A stretch of DNA of 64,000 nucleotides from Glycomyces buryatensis (GTDB lineage: Bacteria; Actinomycetota; Actinomycetes; Mycobacteriales; Micromonosporaceae): positions 62,001-126,000 of the forward strand of contig NZ_STGY01000001.1 of NCBI RefSeq assembly GCF_004912275.1, in the 5' to 3' direction. The notes under the pieces were generated by a model. The model did not search any database. It was given only the letters and a program-made list of their open reading frames with translations, and was not told the DNA's origin. Positions 1 through 7,922 of this stretch are shown here, piece after piece. Numbering within the stretch: the stretch's first letter is position 1; each line of letters starts with the position of its first letter. Position numbers and translations under genes: made by a program.

Positions 1-467
1 GCTGGCAGACCTTCCCGGCCGAGTCCTCGCGCCGGTTCTGGGTGCGCAGGCAGGCCCATGAGACGACGATCCACCGCGTCGACGCCGAGCAGGCGAGGGG
101 CGACGAGATCTCCCCGATCAACCCCGCCTTCGCCACCGACGGCATCGACGAACTGCTGCTGGGCTTCCACGGGAGGCCCTCGAGCCGGGTGCGCGCGCTG
201 CACCCCTCGGTGCTCCACATCCACGCGACCGACCTGGCACCGGGTCGCGGGGACTGGTACGTGCACCCCACCGACACCGGGCCGCTGGTGACCTTCAGCG
301 AAGTCGAGTCCCCGCACTGCACGATCGAGGGACCGGTGGAGCTGCTGTACCTGGCGCTGTGGAATCGCTTGCCCTTCGACGACCTGTTGGTACACGGCGA
401 CCAAGCGCTACTTCAGTTGTGGCGCAACTACTCCGCCGTTCGATGGGTAGACCCTGTGGACGTTTAG
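1..467 (+). CDS. maleylpyruvate isomerase family mycothiol-dependent enzyme, C-terminal part
   Basis: The reading frame is open from base 3 and enters from outside the window; about 154 residues are visible before the TAG at 465-467. Residues near the left edge read RRQAHETTIHRVDAE, the metal-binding HETTIHRxDAE signature of the DinB-like fold shared by mycothiol-dependent maleylpyruvate isomerases and relatives. The rest is the family's C-terminal domain. Members use mycothiol, the actinobacterial thiol, as cofactor or nucleophile in the cytoplasm. The substrate cannot be told from sequence, so the family name is safer than the enzyme name. The start codon is missing because of the window edge. 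Confidence 0.8.
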   Translation, partial: WQTFPAESSRRFWVRRQAHETTIHRVDAEQARGDEISPINPAFATDGIDELLLGFHGRPSSRVRALHPSVLHIHATDLAPGRGDWYVHPTDTGPLVTFSEVESPHCTIEGPVELLYLALWNRLPFDDLLVHGDQALLQLWRNYSAVRWVDPVDV

Positions 468-614
468 CGACTAGAGCGCTACAGAATGAAGCCGCCGGTC
501 AAGGACGCGCTGCTCACAAGATCGTCCAAAATGCGCCGAAGCGGAGGTATCGGACCCGAAACGGCCGCAGTGCGGTGCCACCGTTCGGAGGTCCGGTGCC
601 CGTAAGCTCTCGGT

Positions 615-1877
615 GTGCATCGAGAACGACTCGCAGCCGCGGACTCCGTCCCCCGTGCGGCCCTTTGGATTCTCATCCCCGCTGCGCTCATCACCGCCCT
701 GGGCATGGTCCTGCTGTGGCCCTACGGACTCGACCGGGCCGAGGACGCCGGCTTCGGCGTGGAGGTCGACGGCCACGTCATCTCCGTCCACGAGACCGAG
801 TGCGACGAGAGCCAGGCGGAGCTGTCCGAGCAGCTCCAGGCCGACGTGTGCGGCGACGTGCTGGTGCGGCTCACCAGCGGCGACCAGGCGGGCGAGGAGA
901 TCCTGGTCGACATCCCGTCCGGCCCGGGCGCGCCCGAGGTCGCCGCCGGGGACGAGGTCATTCTCATCTACACGCCCGATTCGGTCTCGGGCCTGCAGTA
1001 CAGCATCATCGACCACGACCGGTCCAGTGCACTGTGGGCGCTGGTCATCGCGTTCGCGCTGGCCGTGGTCGCCTTCGGGCGCTGGAAGGGCGCGCGGTCG
1101 CTGGTGAGCCTGGGGCTGACGTTCGCGATCGTGCTGCTGTTCGTGGTTCCCGCCATCCTGGACGGTTCGTCGCCGATGTTGGTGGCGATCGTCGGCTCGG
1201 CCGCGATCATGCTCTTGTCCCTGTACATCTCGCACGGGTGGAACCGGACCACGACGGTGGCGGTGCTGGGGACGCTGGCGTCGCTGGTGCTCACGGGGAT
1301 ACTGGCGGGCGGCGCGGTGAACCTGGCGCAGCTCACCGGGGTGCTGGACGAGGAGACGACGACGCTGGCGATGCAGTACCCGATTGACATGTCGGGGCTG
1401 CTGCTGGCGGGGATCCTCATCGGCGCGCTCGGCGTGATCGACGACGTGACCGTCTCGCAGGCGGCCACTGTGGACGAATTGACGAAGGCGAACCCGAAGT
1501 GGGGGCCGGCGCGACTGTTCCGCTCGGGAATGCGCGTGGGGCGCGACCACCTGACGAGCGTGGTGAACACGCTGGTGCTGGCGTACGCGGGAGCGTCGCT
1601 GCCGCTGCTGGTGCTCATCGCGGCGGCGAACCGTCCGCTGGGGCAGGTGCTGACGAGCCAGACGATCGCGACCGAGATCGCGAGGTCGGTGGTCGGCACG
1701 CTCGGGTTGATCGCGGCGGTCCCGATCACGACCTGGATGGCGGCGGCGCTGGCGCACCGGAAGCCGCCGAGGGAGAAGGCCCCGAAGGAACCGAAGCGCC
1801 CCCGCCCGAAGCCTCCGACTTCGGGGGAGAGCTGGGACGAGGAAGACTCCCGTTTTCCGCCCTCGCAGTTGCGGTAG
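615..1877 (+). CDS. YibE/F family membrane protein
   Basis: A 420-residue integral membrane protein with a GTG start. One N-terminal membrane segment (about residues 15-35) is followed by a soluble, extracytoplasmic part of about 100 residues and then a cluster of about seven hydrophobic segments (about residues 140-380). The GWNRTTTVAVLGTLASL stretch and the GVIDDVTVSQ loop are typical of the YibE/F family, whose transport role is unproven. The C-terminus is a Pro/Lys/Glu-rich cytoplasmic tail. It stands alone on the + strand, and only a weak ribosome site is visible. Copies of a dispersed intergenic repeat follow it directly. Confidence 0.85.
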   Translation: MHRERLAAADSVPRAALWILIPAALITALGMVLLWPYGLDRAEDAGFGVEVDGHVISVHETECDESQAELSEQLQADVCGDVLVRLTSGDQAGEEILVDIPSGPGAPEVAAGDEVILIYTPDSVSGLQYSIIDHDRSSALWALVIAFALAVVAFGRWKGARSLVSLGLTFAIVLLFVVPAILDGSSPMLVAIVGSAAIMLLSLYISHGWNRTTTVAVLGTLASLVLTGILAGGAVNLAQLTGVLDEETTTLAMQYPIDMSGLLLAGILIGALGVIDDVTVSQAATVDELTKANPKWGPARLFRSGMRVGRDHLTSVVNTLVLAYAGASLPLLVLIAAANRPLGQVLTSQTIATEIARSVVGTLGLIAAVPITTWMAAALAHRKPPREKAPKEPKRPRPKPPTSGESWDEEDSRFPPSQLR

Positions 1878-1888
1878 CGGGGCCGATT

Positions 1889-1942
1889 GCGAGGGACTTT
1901 CGCATGCGGAGGCTCCCCCGCTTCGAACGTAGCGCGAGGGTC
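1889..1942 (+). repeat. intergenic two-hairpin repeat, copy A
   Basis: First of three related intergenic copies (see also 2000-2053 and 6852-6906). The shared layout is GCGAG, a short spacer, a TCGC arm, then a C-run CTCCCCCGCTTCGAA, about 10 bases and a G-run ending GGGT. In this copy the second stem is partly degraded. It lies just downstream of the YibE/F gene. Confidence 0.5.
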
Positions 1943-1999
1943 CGACGGCGACGGAATCGCCCGGTCATTGCCTTTGCCCTCCTTCGGGATTGCCCGATT

Positions 2000-2053
2000 G
2001 CGAGGAGAGCTCGCATGTTGTGCCTCCCCCGCTTCGAAGATAGCTCTGGGGTG
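2000..2053 (+). repeat. intergenic two-hairpin repeat, copy B
   Basis: Second copy, 111 bases downstream of copy A in the same orientation. GCGAG at 2000 pairs with CTCGC at 2010, and the CCCC run near 2026 pairs with GGGG near 2048. It shares CTCCCCCGCTTCGAA exactly with copy A. Confidence 0.55.
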
Positions 2054-2163
2054 GGACGGTTCCAGGGGTGCTTGAGCACCGCTAGAACTTCGACTCGTCA
2101 ACGACGTTGACAGTTTCCGGCGGGTGGGACGGTTCCAGGGGTTCTTACGGCGCGTCTAGAACT
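2048..2163. repeat. imperfect tandem duplication at the 3' end of the LysR gene
   Basis: The block GGGTGGGACGGTTCCAGGGG begins at about 2049 and again at 2122; each is followed by a CTAGAACT motif (2082 and 2156), giving an offset of 73-74 bases. The second copy spans the stop codon of the minus-strand LysR gene, so the first looks like a decayed duplicate of its 3' end or 3' untranslated region. Confidence 0.6.
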
Positions 2164-3076
2164 GCTCCGCGGCGACCATGAGCTTTCTTGCCGCCTGGTG
2201 GAGTGCCTGCAAAACTGTCATCACCGCCGGCCTTCCCGTCGATGCCGTCCGGTGGACCGCGTAGACGTCCCTCCCCGACAGCGGTTCCGCGATGCGGCGC
2301 ACCGCCACGTCCTTACGTTCCGCCGCCGCCATCCACGGCGCCACCGTCACCCCCAATCCCTTCGCCACCAGCGTCAGGATCGTGTCCAGTCCCTCGAATT
2401 CCGATACCGGGGCGCTGATGCCCTCGGCTCGCCACAGCCGGTCCAGGGCCATGCGCGAAGGCTCGCCCTCCGGCGAGGCAATCCACGGTTCCGTCGCGAG
2501 CACGTGCGCAGACAGCTCCGGTTCCCGCGCCAGCGGATGCTTCGCGGGGAGCACCGCCACGAGCGGGTCGCTCAGCAGGTGGTGATACGTCAACGGCCCC
2601 ACCGTCGCCGGGCGGCGGATGCCCGACCAGTTGTCGATGAGGGCCATGTCGATCTCCCCCGACCGCACGCGGCTCAGGCTCTCCGTCACGGTGTGCTGCT
2701 GGCGCAGCACCATCGTCAGCTCGGGGTGGCGCCGCAGCCGCCGCACGATCGGGCCCGCCAGCGCCACCGCCACCGTCGGGAACGCGGTGATGATGACCCT
2801 CCCCCTCGGTTCGACGGCTTCGGCGGCCATGTCGGTCTCGGCGGCGTCGATCGCGTCGAGGATGACCCCCGTGTGCTCGACCAGTCGCCGTCCCGCTTCG
2901 GTCAACTTGGCCGAGCGCGCGGTGCGTTCGAGGAGGGCCACGCCGGTCTCTTTCTCCAAGGCGGCCAATTGCTGTGAGACCGCCGAGGCGGTCTGGGCGG
3001 TGGCCACGGCAGTGGCGGCTATCGATCCGTGGGCGGCGAACTCGTAGAGGAGCCGCAGGCGGCGCACATCCAGCAT
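2156..3076 (-). CDS. LysR family transcriptional regulator
   Basis: A 306-residue protein of normal LysR length. The winged helix-turn-helix fills about residues 1-60 (recognition part TASAVSQQLAALEKETGVAL), followed by a linker helix and a periplasmic-binding-protein-like effector domain from about residue 90 to the end. The gene is divergent from the aminotransferase starting at 3177 with a 100-bp gap, the usual arrangement for a LysR protein and its target. The gap holds a short palindrome, GCATTGATGC at 3114-3123, which could be part of the operator. The effector is unknown; an amino acid related to the neighbour's substrate is an inference. Confidence 0.9.
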   Translation of the reverse strand: MLDVRRLRLLYEFAAHGSIAATAVATAQTASAVSQQLAALEKETGVALLERTARSAKLTEAGRRLVEHTGVILDAIDAAETDMAAEAVEPRGRVIITAFPTVAVALAGPIVRRLRRHPELTMVLRQQHTVTESLSRVRSGEIDMALIDNWSGIRRPATVGPLTYHHLLSDPLVAVLPAKHPLAREPELSAHVLATEPWIASPEGEPSRMALDRLWRAEGISAPVSEFEGLDTILTLVAKGLGVTVAPWMAAAERKDVAVRRIAEPLSGRDVYAVHRTASTGRPAVMTVLQALHQAARKLMVAAEQF

Positions 3077-3176
3077 AAGGAAATCTTACCCTCGGCGAAA
3101 GCTAGAGATACTTGCATTGATGCTCCGAAACGACCAGTCTTAGCCTTGTTAGCGATCATCCACGAAGGAGCGCTCC

Positions 3177-4454
3177 GTGACCGTCTCAGCCACTCTCGCT
3201 GCAAGCGAGACCATCGCCGCCCGTAGAGCCGCCGGCGAGGAGGTGCTCGCTCTCGCGTTCGGTGAGGCCGGAATCCCGGTGCACCCCTTGCTGGGACAGC
3301 GCCTCGCGCGGGCCGCGGGCCAGACCTCCTACGGACCGGTGGCCGGGATTTCGGCCGCCCGCGAGGCCGCCGCCGGGTACTGGACCCGGCGCGGGCTGAC
3401 CACCGACGCGGAGCAGGTCCTGCTCGGCCCCGGTTCGAAGCCGCTCCTGTTCGCGCTGCTGTCGGCGATCGGCGGCGACGTGGTCATTCCCCGCCCGGCG
3501 TGGGTCTCCTATGCGGCGCAGGCGAAGTTGATCGGCCGCGAACCGATCCGGGTGCCGATCCCGGTCGGCGAGGGCGGCGTCCCCGACGCCGAGAAGCTGG
3601 AGGCGGCCGTGGTGAACGCCCGCGCCGAGGGCCGAGACCCCCGCGTGGTGATCGCGACGCTGCCGGACAACCCGACCGGGCGATTGGCCTCGGAGGCTTC
3701 GGTGAAGGCCCTGTGCGAGGCCGCCCGCGAGCTCGACCTGGTGATCGTGGCCGATGAGATCTACCGCGACCTGGTCTTCGAGGACGGCCAGTTCCCGTCC
3801 CCGGCGGCCTGGGCGCCGGAGCGGACGGTGACGACGACGGCGTTGAGCAAGAACTACGCGCTGGGCGGTTGGCGCATCGGCGCGGCCCGCTTCCCTTCGC
3901 AGCATGGTCCGGATTCGGATCTCGGTGTGCGGCTGCGGGAGTCGGTGCGGGGCATCGCCTCCGAGGTGTGGTCCTCGACGCCCATGCCGATGCAGCACGC
4001 GGCGGTCTATGCCTGGTCGGACCCGGCCGAGCTGGTCGAGCGGCTCGCCTCGGCGCAGCGCCTGCACGGCGCGGTGGCCGGCGCGGTGGCCGAGATCTTC
4101 CGGAGCATCGGCTGCGACGTGAACGAGCCGCAGGGCGGGTTCTATGTGTGGCCGGACTTCGCTCCGCTGCGCGGGCTGCTCGCGGCGAAGTGGTCGGTGG
4201 GCAACAGCGCGGACCTGGCCCGGGTGCTCCTGGACGAGTTCGGGATCGGCGTGCTCGCCGGATCGGCGTTCGGAGACGACGGCGACGAAGGCGCAGAGAC
4301 GTTGACGTTGCGGGTGGCCGTTCCCGGAATCTATGGCGAGACCGACTCCGAGCGCCTGGCGGCGCTGGTCTCACGCGAGCCGCTGGAGATGCCGTGGATC
4401 GCCGACGCGCTCGCGTCGCTGCGCGGCAAGCTCGAAGCGCTCACGGCCGCATAG
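3177..4454 (+). CDS. class I/II PLP-dependent aminotransferase
   Basis: A 425-residue fold-type I aminotransferase with a GTG start. The PLP-binding lysine is visible in the SKNYALGGWRIG motif, the DNPTGR motif and the DEIYRDLVF motif carry the cofactor-contacting Asn, Asp and Tyr, and a conserved Arg near the C-terminus (TLRVAVPG) should bind the substrate carboxylate. These place it near aspartate/aromatic aminotransferases. The substrate is not determined. It is transcribed away from the LysR gene, which probably controls it. It ends shortly before a convergent small gene. Confidence 0.88.
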   Translation: MTVSATLAASETIAARRAAGEEVLALAFGEAGIPVHPLLGQRLARAAGQTSYGPVAGISAAREAAAGYWTRRGLTTDAEQVLLGPGSKPLLFALLSAIGGDVVIPRPAWVSYAAQAKLIGREPIRVPIPVGEGGVPDAEKLEAAVVNARAEGRDPRVVIATLPDNPTGRLASEASVKALCEAARELDLVIVADEIYRDLVFEDGQFPSPAAWAPERTVTTTALSKNYALGGWRIGAARFPSQHGPDSDLGVRLRESVRGIASEVWSSTPMPMQHAAVYAWSDPAELVERLASAQRLHGAVAGAVAEIFRSIGCDVNEPQGGFYVWPDFAPLRGLLAAKWSVGNSADLARVLLDEFGIGVLAGSAFGDDGDEGAETLTLRVAVPGIYGETDSERLAALVSREPLEMPWIADALASLRGKLEALTAA

Positions 4455-4496
4455 TCACCGGCGGGTGCCAAGGCAGTGGTACCCGCCGGACCAAAC

Positions 4497-4847
4497 TCAT
4501 TTGAGCCACACGTTGAACAGCACGATTCCCATGTAGACGAATCCCGCCGTCGCGACGAGCGACCCGATCAGGAACAGCACCCCGACGACGCGTTGGATCT
4601 CCAGTTCCCGACCGTCTCTGACGGAGCCCCGCCAGCGCCCGTAACGCCAGTGGTCGCGCCCGGGATTGTCGTTGGGAATGTCCCACAACAGTGTCTGGAG
4701 ATCCACGATGCTCTCGGCGCGCCGCACTTCCTGGCGGCGCCGCCGGTAGTCCCTGGAATCGATCCTGCCCTGGCGGCGGGCACTGGCGAGACGGCCGCGG
4801 GCGATGCGCCTGTCGGCATTGGATGCGCGAGCCGCATCGGCGTCCAT
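4497..4847 (-). CDS. DUF1707-type small membrane protein
   Basis: 116 residues. The ATG at 4847 is chosen because GGAGG lies 8 bases upstream, although the frame stays open further. The first 50 residues are charged and read like the actinobacterial DUF1707/SHOCT-like module (NADRRIARGRLASARRQGRI, then a DYRRRRQEVRRAESIVDLQ helix). The C-terminal 25 residues form one membrane helix. Such proteins are small membrane-associated factors of unknown function. It is convergent with the aminotransferase gene, and no terminator was seen in the 42-base gap. Confidence 0.7.
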   Translation of the reverse strand: MDADAARASNADRRIARGRLASARRQGRIDSRDYRRRRQEVRRAESIVDLQTLLWDIPNDNPGRDHWRYGRWRGSVRDGRELEIQRVVGVLFLIGSLVATAGFVYMGIVLFNVWLK

Positions 4848-4997
4848 GATGACCACCTCCCCACCTGCACTGTCATAATTGTGACAGAGTCCAAGGCACG
4901 TTGCATACCTCGTTTTCCCTGGCAGGGAAGCTAATTCAACATTCTGGACCCCAGTGGCACCACTGCGGAACTCCTGCCGCACCGGCCCCTCGCGGCG

Positions 4998-5288
4998 TCA
5001 GTCGAGCAGGGCCGAGACGGTGCCGGCGAGCTCGGTGTCCTTGGCGGTCACCTTGTTGCCGGCGGAGTGGGTGCTGGTCGAGACGGTCAGCTTGTTGTAG
5101 CGGATGGTCAGGTCCGCGTGGTGGTTGCGCTGCTCCTGGATCCATCCGACGGCGGAGGCGGCCGCGACGGCGGCGAGGTGGCCGCCGAAGGTCCAGGTGC
5201 GTTCGAGTTTGTCCCGGGTGTGGCTCCAGCCGGGCAGGTCCGACAAGGCCAGTTCGATTTCGGCTTCGGTCAACGGTTGATCGCTCAT
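4998..5288 (-). CDS. 4a-hydroxytetrahydrobiopterin dehydratase (pterin-4-alpha-carbinolamine dehydratase)
   Basis: 96 residues, the normal size of the family. The signature (E)QRNHHADLTIRYNKLTV around residues 52-69 contains the paired histidines and the Asp of the active site, and the STHSAGNKVTAKD segment closes the fold. The enzyme dehydrates 4a-hydroxytetrahydrobiopterin made by aromatic amino acid hydroxylases. No hydroxylase gene is in the window. It lies 12 bases downstream of the carbonic anhydrase gene on the same strand and is probably cotranscribed with it. Confidence 0.92.
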   Translation of the reverse strand: MSDQPLTEAEIELALSDLPGWSHTRDKLERTWTFGGHLAAVAAASAVGWIQEQRNHHADLTIRYNKLTVSTSTHSAGNKVTAKDTELAGTVSALLD

Positions 5289-5300
5289 GTTCCGATTCTG

Positions 5301-5912
5301 TCAGTTCTCGTCGATGAGCGAGACGACTCCGGTGTCCAAGTCGTAGACGGCGCCGACGACCAGGACGCCTTCGAGCGAGGAGCGCCGGCCCAGATCCGCG
5401 ACGGTGCGCCGCACCTGGAGCCGCATGGCGTGGGAGGCGGTGTCGGGTTCGGCGGAGGCTTCGGCGAGCGCCTGGGAGGCGGGCTGCCACAGCTGCTCGA
5501 CCAGGTAGTCGGTACGCGGGTCGTGGCTGTCGGACTCGACGGCGTGCAGCGCCGCGCCGATGGCGCCGCAGCGCTCGTGGCCGAGCACCACGATCAGGCT
5601 GATGCCGAGTTCGGCGGCGGCGAATTCGAGCGAACCGACGGCGGCGCGGTCGGGGACGTGCCCGGCGGTGCGCACGACCAGCAGCTGCCCGAAGTCGCAG
5701 TCGAAGGCGCTCTCCGCGGTGACCCGGGAGTCGATGCAGGTGAAGACGGCCGCACTGGGCTTCTGGTCGGGTGCGGCCTCTCGGGCGGCGACGATGTCGC
5801 GCTTGTAGCGCGGCTCTCCCGCGACGAAGCGGCCGTTGCCCTCGAGCATGCCGACCAGCGTCGTGGCGGCGCGGTGGTTCTGCATCAGCGATGCTGTGGT
5901 CAGTTCTGGCAC
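5301..5912 (-). CDS. beta-class carbonic anhydrase
   Basis: About 203 residues from the GTG at 5912; a TTG at 5948 is an alternative start. Zinc ligands are visible in CIDSRV (Cys, with the Asp-Arg dyad) and in HERCGAI (His and Cys), the two fixed motifs of beta carbonic anhydrases. The central VVRTAGHV motif is also present. It interconverts carbon dioxide and bicarbonate in the cytoplasm. It is the first gene of a likely two-gene unit with the pterin dehydratase; a metabolic link between them is not obvious. Confidence 0.92.
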   Translation of the reverse strand: MPELTTASLMQNHRAATTLVGMLEGNGRFVAGEPRYKRDIVAAREAAPDQKPSAAVFTCIDSRVTAESAFDCDFGQLLVVRTAGHVPDRAAVGSLEFAAAELGISLIVVLGHERCGAIGAALHAVESDSHDPRTDYLVEQLWQPASQALAEASAEPDTASHAMRLQVRRTVADLGRRSSLEGVLVVGAVYDLDTGVVSLIDEN

Positions 5913-6154
5913 GCCATGAATGATGCCGCCTCGAACACCCGACCGCAAGCGCTACGCGGTGTCGGACACGCACCTTTTACAGACCTTGCGTTATGCATTC
6001 GAGATCTGTTGGTTCGGAATTGCAACGAGGTAATATAGAAGTGGAATCTTATGATGGGATAGAACGACCGAAAGGCGTTCTTCCTGCGTCTTTACATTCG
6101 CTTCCCGGCTCGCCTCGGAGCGGGCCCTCCGTTCACCGCCCTTGGAGGAACCCG

Positions 6155-6835
6155 GTGCGCACCTATGGCGACGGCTGTCCGGCCGCCCACGCCCTCGATC
6201 TGGTCGGCGATCGCTGGTCGCTGTTGATCGTCCGCGAACTCCTGCTCGGCCCCAAGCGTTTCACCGATCTGCGCGGGGGGCTCCACGGGGCCAGCGCCAA
6301 TGTCATCTCGCAGCGGCTGCGGGATCTGGAGTCGCACGGCGTGGTCTCGAAGCGGCGCCTGCCGCCCCCGGCCGCCTCGCAGGTCTACGAGCTGACCGAG
6401 TGGGGACGGGAGCTGGAGGGCGTCATCGTGCAGCTGCTGCGCTGGGGCGCGCGGTCCGCGGCGATCCCGCTGGATGCGCCGATGGGGACCGACGCGCTCA
6501 TTCTGGCGATGCGGAGCCTGTTCATGCCGGTGGCCGCGCAGGGCTTCGACGCCGCATTCGAGCTATGGCTCGAGGAGCGGCCGTTCATGGCCGAGATCCT
6601 CGACTCGCAACTGCTGCTGGCGCCGGGGCGGCCGGAGCATCCGCATGCGGTCATCCGGACCGACGCCGAGACGCTCAAGCGCCTGACGCTCGGCGGACGA
6701 AGCCTGGACGTGTCGCTGCACGCCGGCCGCATCTCCGTCCAGGGGGATCAGGCGATGGCCGAGCGGTTCCTGGGCATGTTCCGCCTCCCCGAACCGGCCG
6801 CGTCCTCGCGGGTCGACGGCGACGGCGCCGTCTGA
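6155..6835 (+). CDS. HxlR family transcriptional regulator with C-terminal sterol-carrier-like domain
   Basis: 226 residues. The GTG at 6155 is chosen because GGAGG at 6144-6148 sits 6 bases upstream. The first 100 residues are a HxlR-type winged helix (CPAAHALDLVGDRWSLLIVR, then TDLRGGL and NVISQRLRDLESHGVV). Residues about 125-215 form a second alpha/beta domain ending in VSLHAGRISVQGD, resembling the SCP2-like C-terminal half seen in a subset of actinobacterial HxlR proteins. That half may bind a lipophilic ligand, which is inference. The 240 bases upstream are unusually AT-rich for this window and probably contain its promoter. Confidence 0.85.
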   Translation: MRTYGDGCPAAHALDLVGDRWSLLIVRELLLGPKRFTDLRGGLHGASANVISQRLRDLESHGVVSKRRLPPPAASQVYELTEWGRELEGVIVQLLRWGARSAAIPLDAPMGTDALILAMRSLFMPVAAQGFDAAFELWLEERPFMAEILDSQLLLAPGRPEHPHAVIRTDAETLKRLTLGGRSLDVSLHAGRISVQGDQAMAERFLGMFRLPEPAASSRVDGDGAV

Positions 6836-6851
6836 GACGGGTGCCGGGCGG

Positions 6852-6906
6852 ATGCGAGCGGGTCTCGCGTCGGCCAGGTCCCCCGTTTCAACAATGGCGC
6901 GGGGGT
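6852..6906 (+). repeat. intergenic two-hairpin repeat, copy C
   Basis: Third copy of the family seen at 1889 and 2000. GCGAG at 6854-6858 pairs with CTCGC at 6864-6868. CCCCCG at 6880-6885 pairs perfectly with CGGGGG at 6900-6905. It lies just downstream of the HxlR gene, again at the 3' end of a + strand gene. Confidence 0.5.
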
Positions 6907-6946
6907 ATGACCTTCGATGCGGACGCGGCACTGCGGGGGCGTCGGT

Positions 6947-7762
6947 TCAGAACACCATGGGGACCTCCGCGTTCACCGCGTGGCGGATGCGGCGGTCGGT
7001 GATGAGCATGTGGCCGGGCTCGTGGGTGATGGCGAAGGGGATCCTCGCTGCGACCACCGCCTCCTGCAATGTCACCCCGCAGGCCCAGAAGACCGGGACG
7101 TCTCCCGGGGCGAGTTCGACCGGGTCGCCGAAGTCGGGGCGGGACAGGTCGCGGATGCCGAGCGCGGCGGGGCGACCGACGTGCACCGGCGCGCCGTGCG
7201 CCCGCGGCAGGTCCATCGTGAGCGCTCCGGCCCGCCCCACCAGTCCCTCGGGGATGGGCCGCATCGACACCACCAGGCGCGAGCGGAACTTGCCCGAGCC
7301 CAGGCACTTCCAGTTCGTGCGGAACATCGACACATTGCGGCCCTGCTCCAAGTGCCGCAGCGGCACCCCGGCACGGGCCAGCACCGACTCGAAGGTGAAG
7401 CTGCAACCGAGCAGCAGCGTCACCAGGTCATCGCCCCACAGGTCGACGACATCGGTGCGGCGCGAGACGAGGCGTCCATCGCTCCACACGTTGTAGGCGG
7501 GCAGGTCGCGCCGCAGGTCGGCGCCCTCGGCCAGCCCGGTGGTGAACCGTCCCGGGCCCAGGACGTCGAGCAGCGGGCACGCCCGCGGATTGCGGACGGC
7601 GAAGCGGCGCAACGCGACCGCGTACCGCTTGGGCACGGAGATCAGGTTGGCCTGCACGTATCCGGCGGACCACCCGCTGGTGGGGGCGGCGAGTCCTCCC
7701 CGGAACCGGGCGCGCGCTTCGTGGGGACGGGCCTGGGCTTCGGGGCGCTGTATTGGGAACAT
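6947..7762 (-). CDS. DUF1445 family putative hydro-lyase
   Basis: 271 residues from the ATG at 7762, which has GGAGG 4 bases upstream; an in-frame ATG at 7783 is possible. The DLVTLLLGCSFTFE segment, the NVSMFRTNW motif and the C-terminal ITHEPGHMLITD segment are characteristic of the DUF1445/UPF0317 family, annotated as putative hydro-lyases and related to D-glutamate cyclase. The substrate here is unknown. It is divergent from the AfsR-type gene with 160 bases between them. Confidence 0.88.
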   Translation of the reverse strand: MFPIQRPEAQARPHEARARFRGGLAAPTSGWSAGYVQANLISVPKRYAVALRRFAVRNPRACPLLDVLGPGRFTTGLAEGADLRRDLPAYNVWSDGRLVSRRTDVVDLWGDDLVTLLLGCSFTFESVLARAGVPLRHLEQGRNVSMFRTNWKCLGSGKFRSRLVVSMRPIPEGLVGRAGALTMDLPRAHGAPVHVGRPAALGIRDLSRPDFGDPVELAPGDVPVFWACGVTLQEAVVAARIPFAITHEPGHMLITDRRIRHAVNAEVPMVF

Positions 7763-7922
7763 CTCTCCTCCTTCACGACTCATACGTCGAGCTAAGTGGG
7801 AGAACGGAGAAACGGCTCACGAGTTGTTCACGAGCTCCGGCGAATGCCCGTGCGGCCGTTCACCAATTGATCAAGGAGAGCCCATACACTAGGAAACCTC
7901 TCTACTTCTCCGGTTTTCGGAG

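Noticed and set aside
3114-3123. Firm LysR operator call
   Set aside because: GCATTGATGC is short and alone; it is mentioned under the LysR gene, but is too weak for its own entry.
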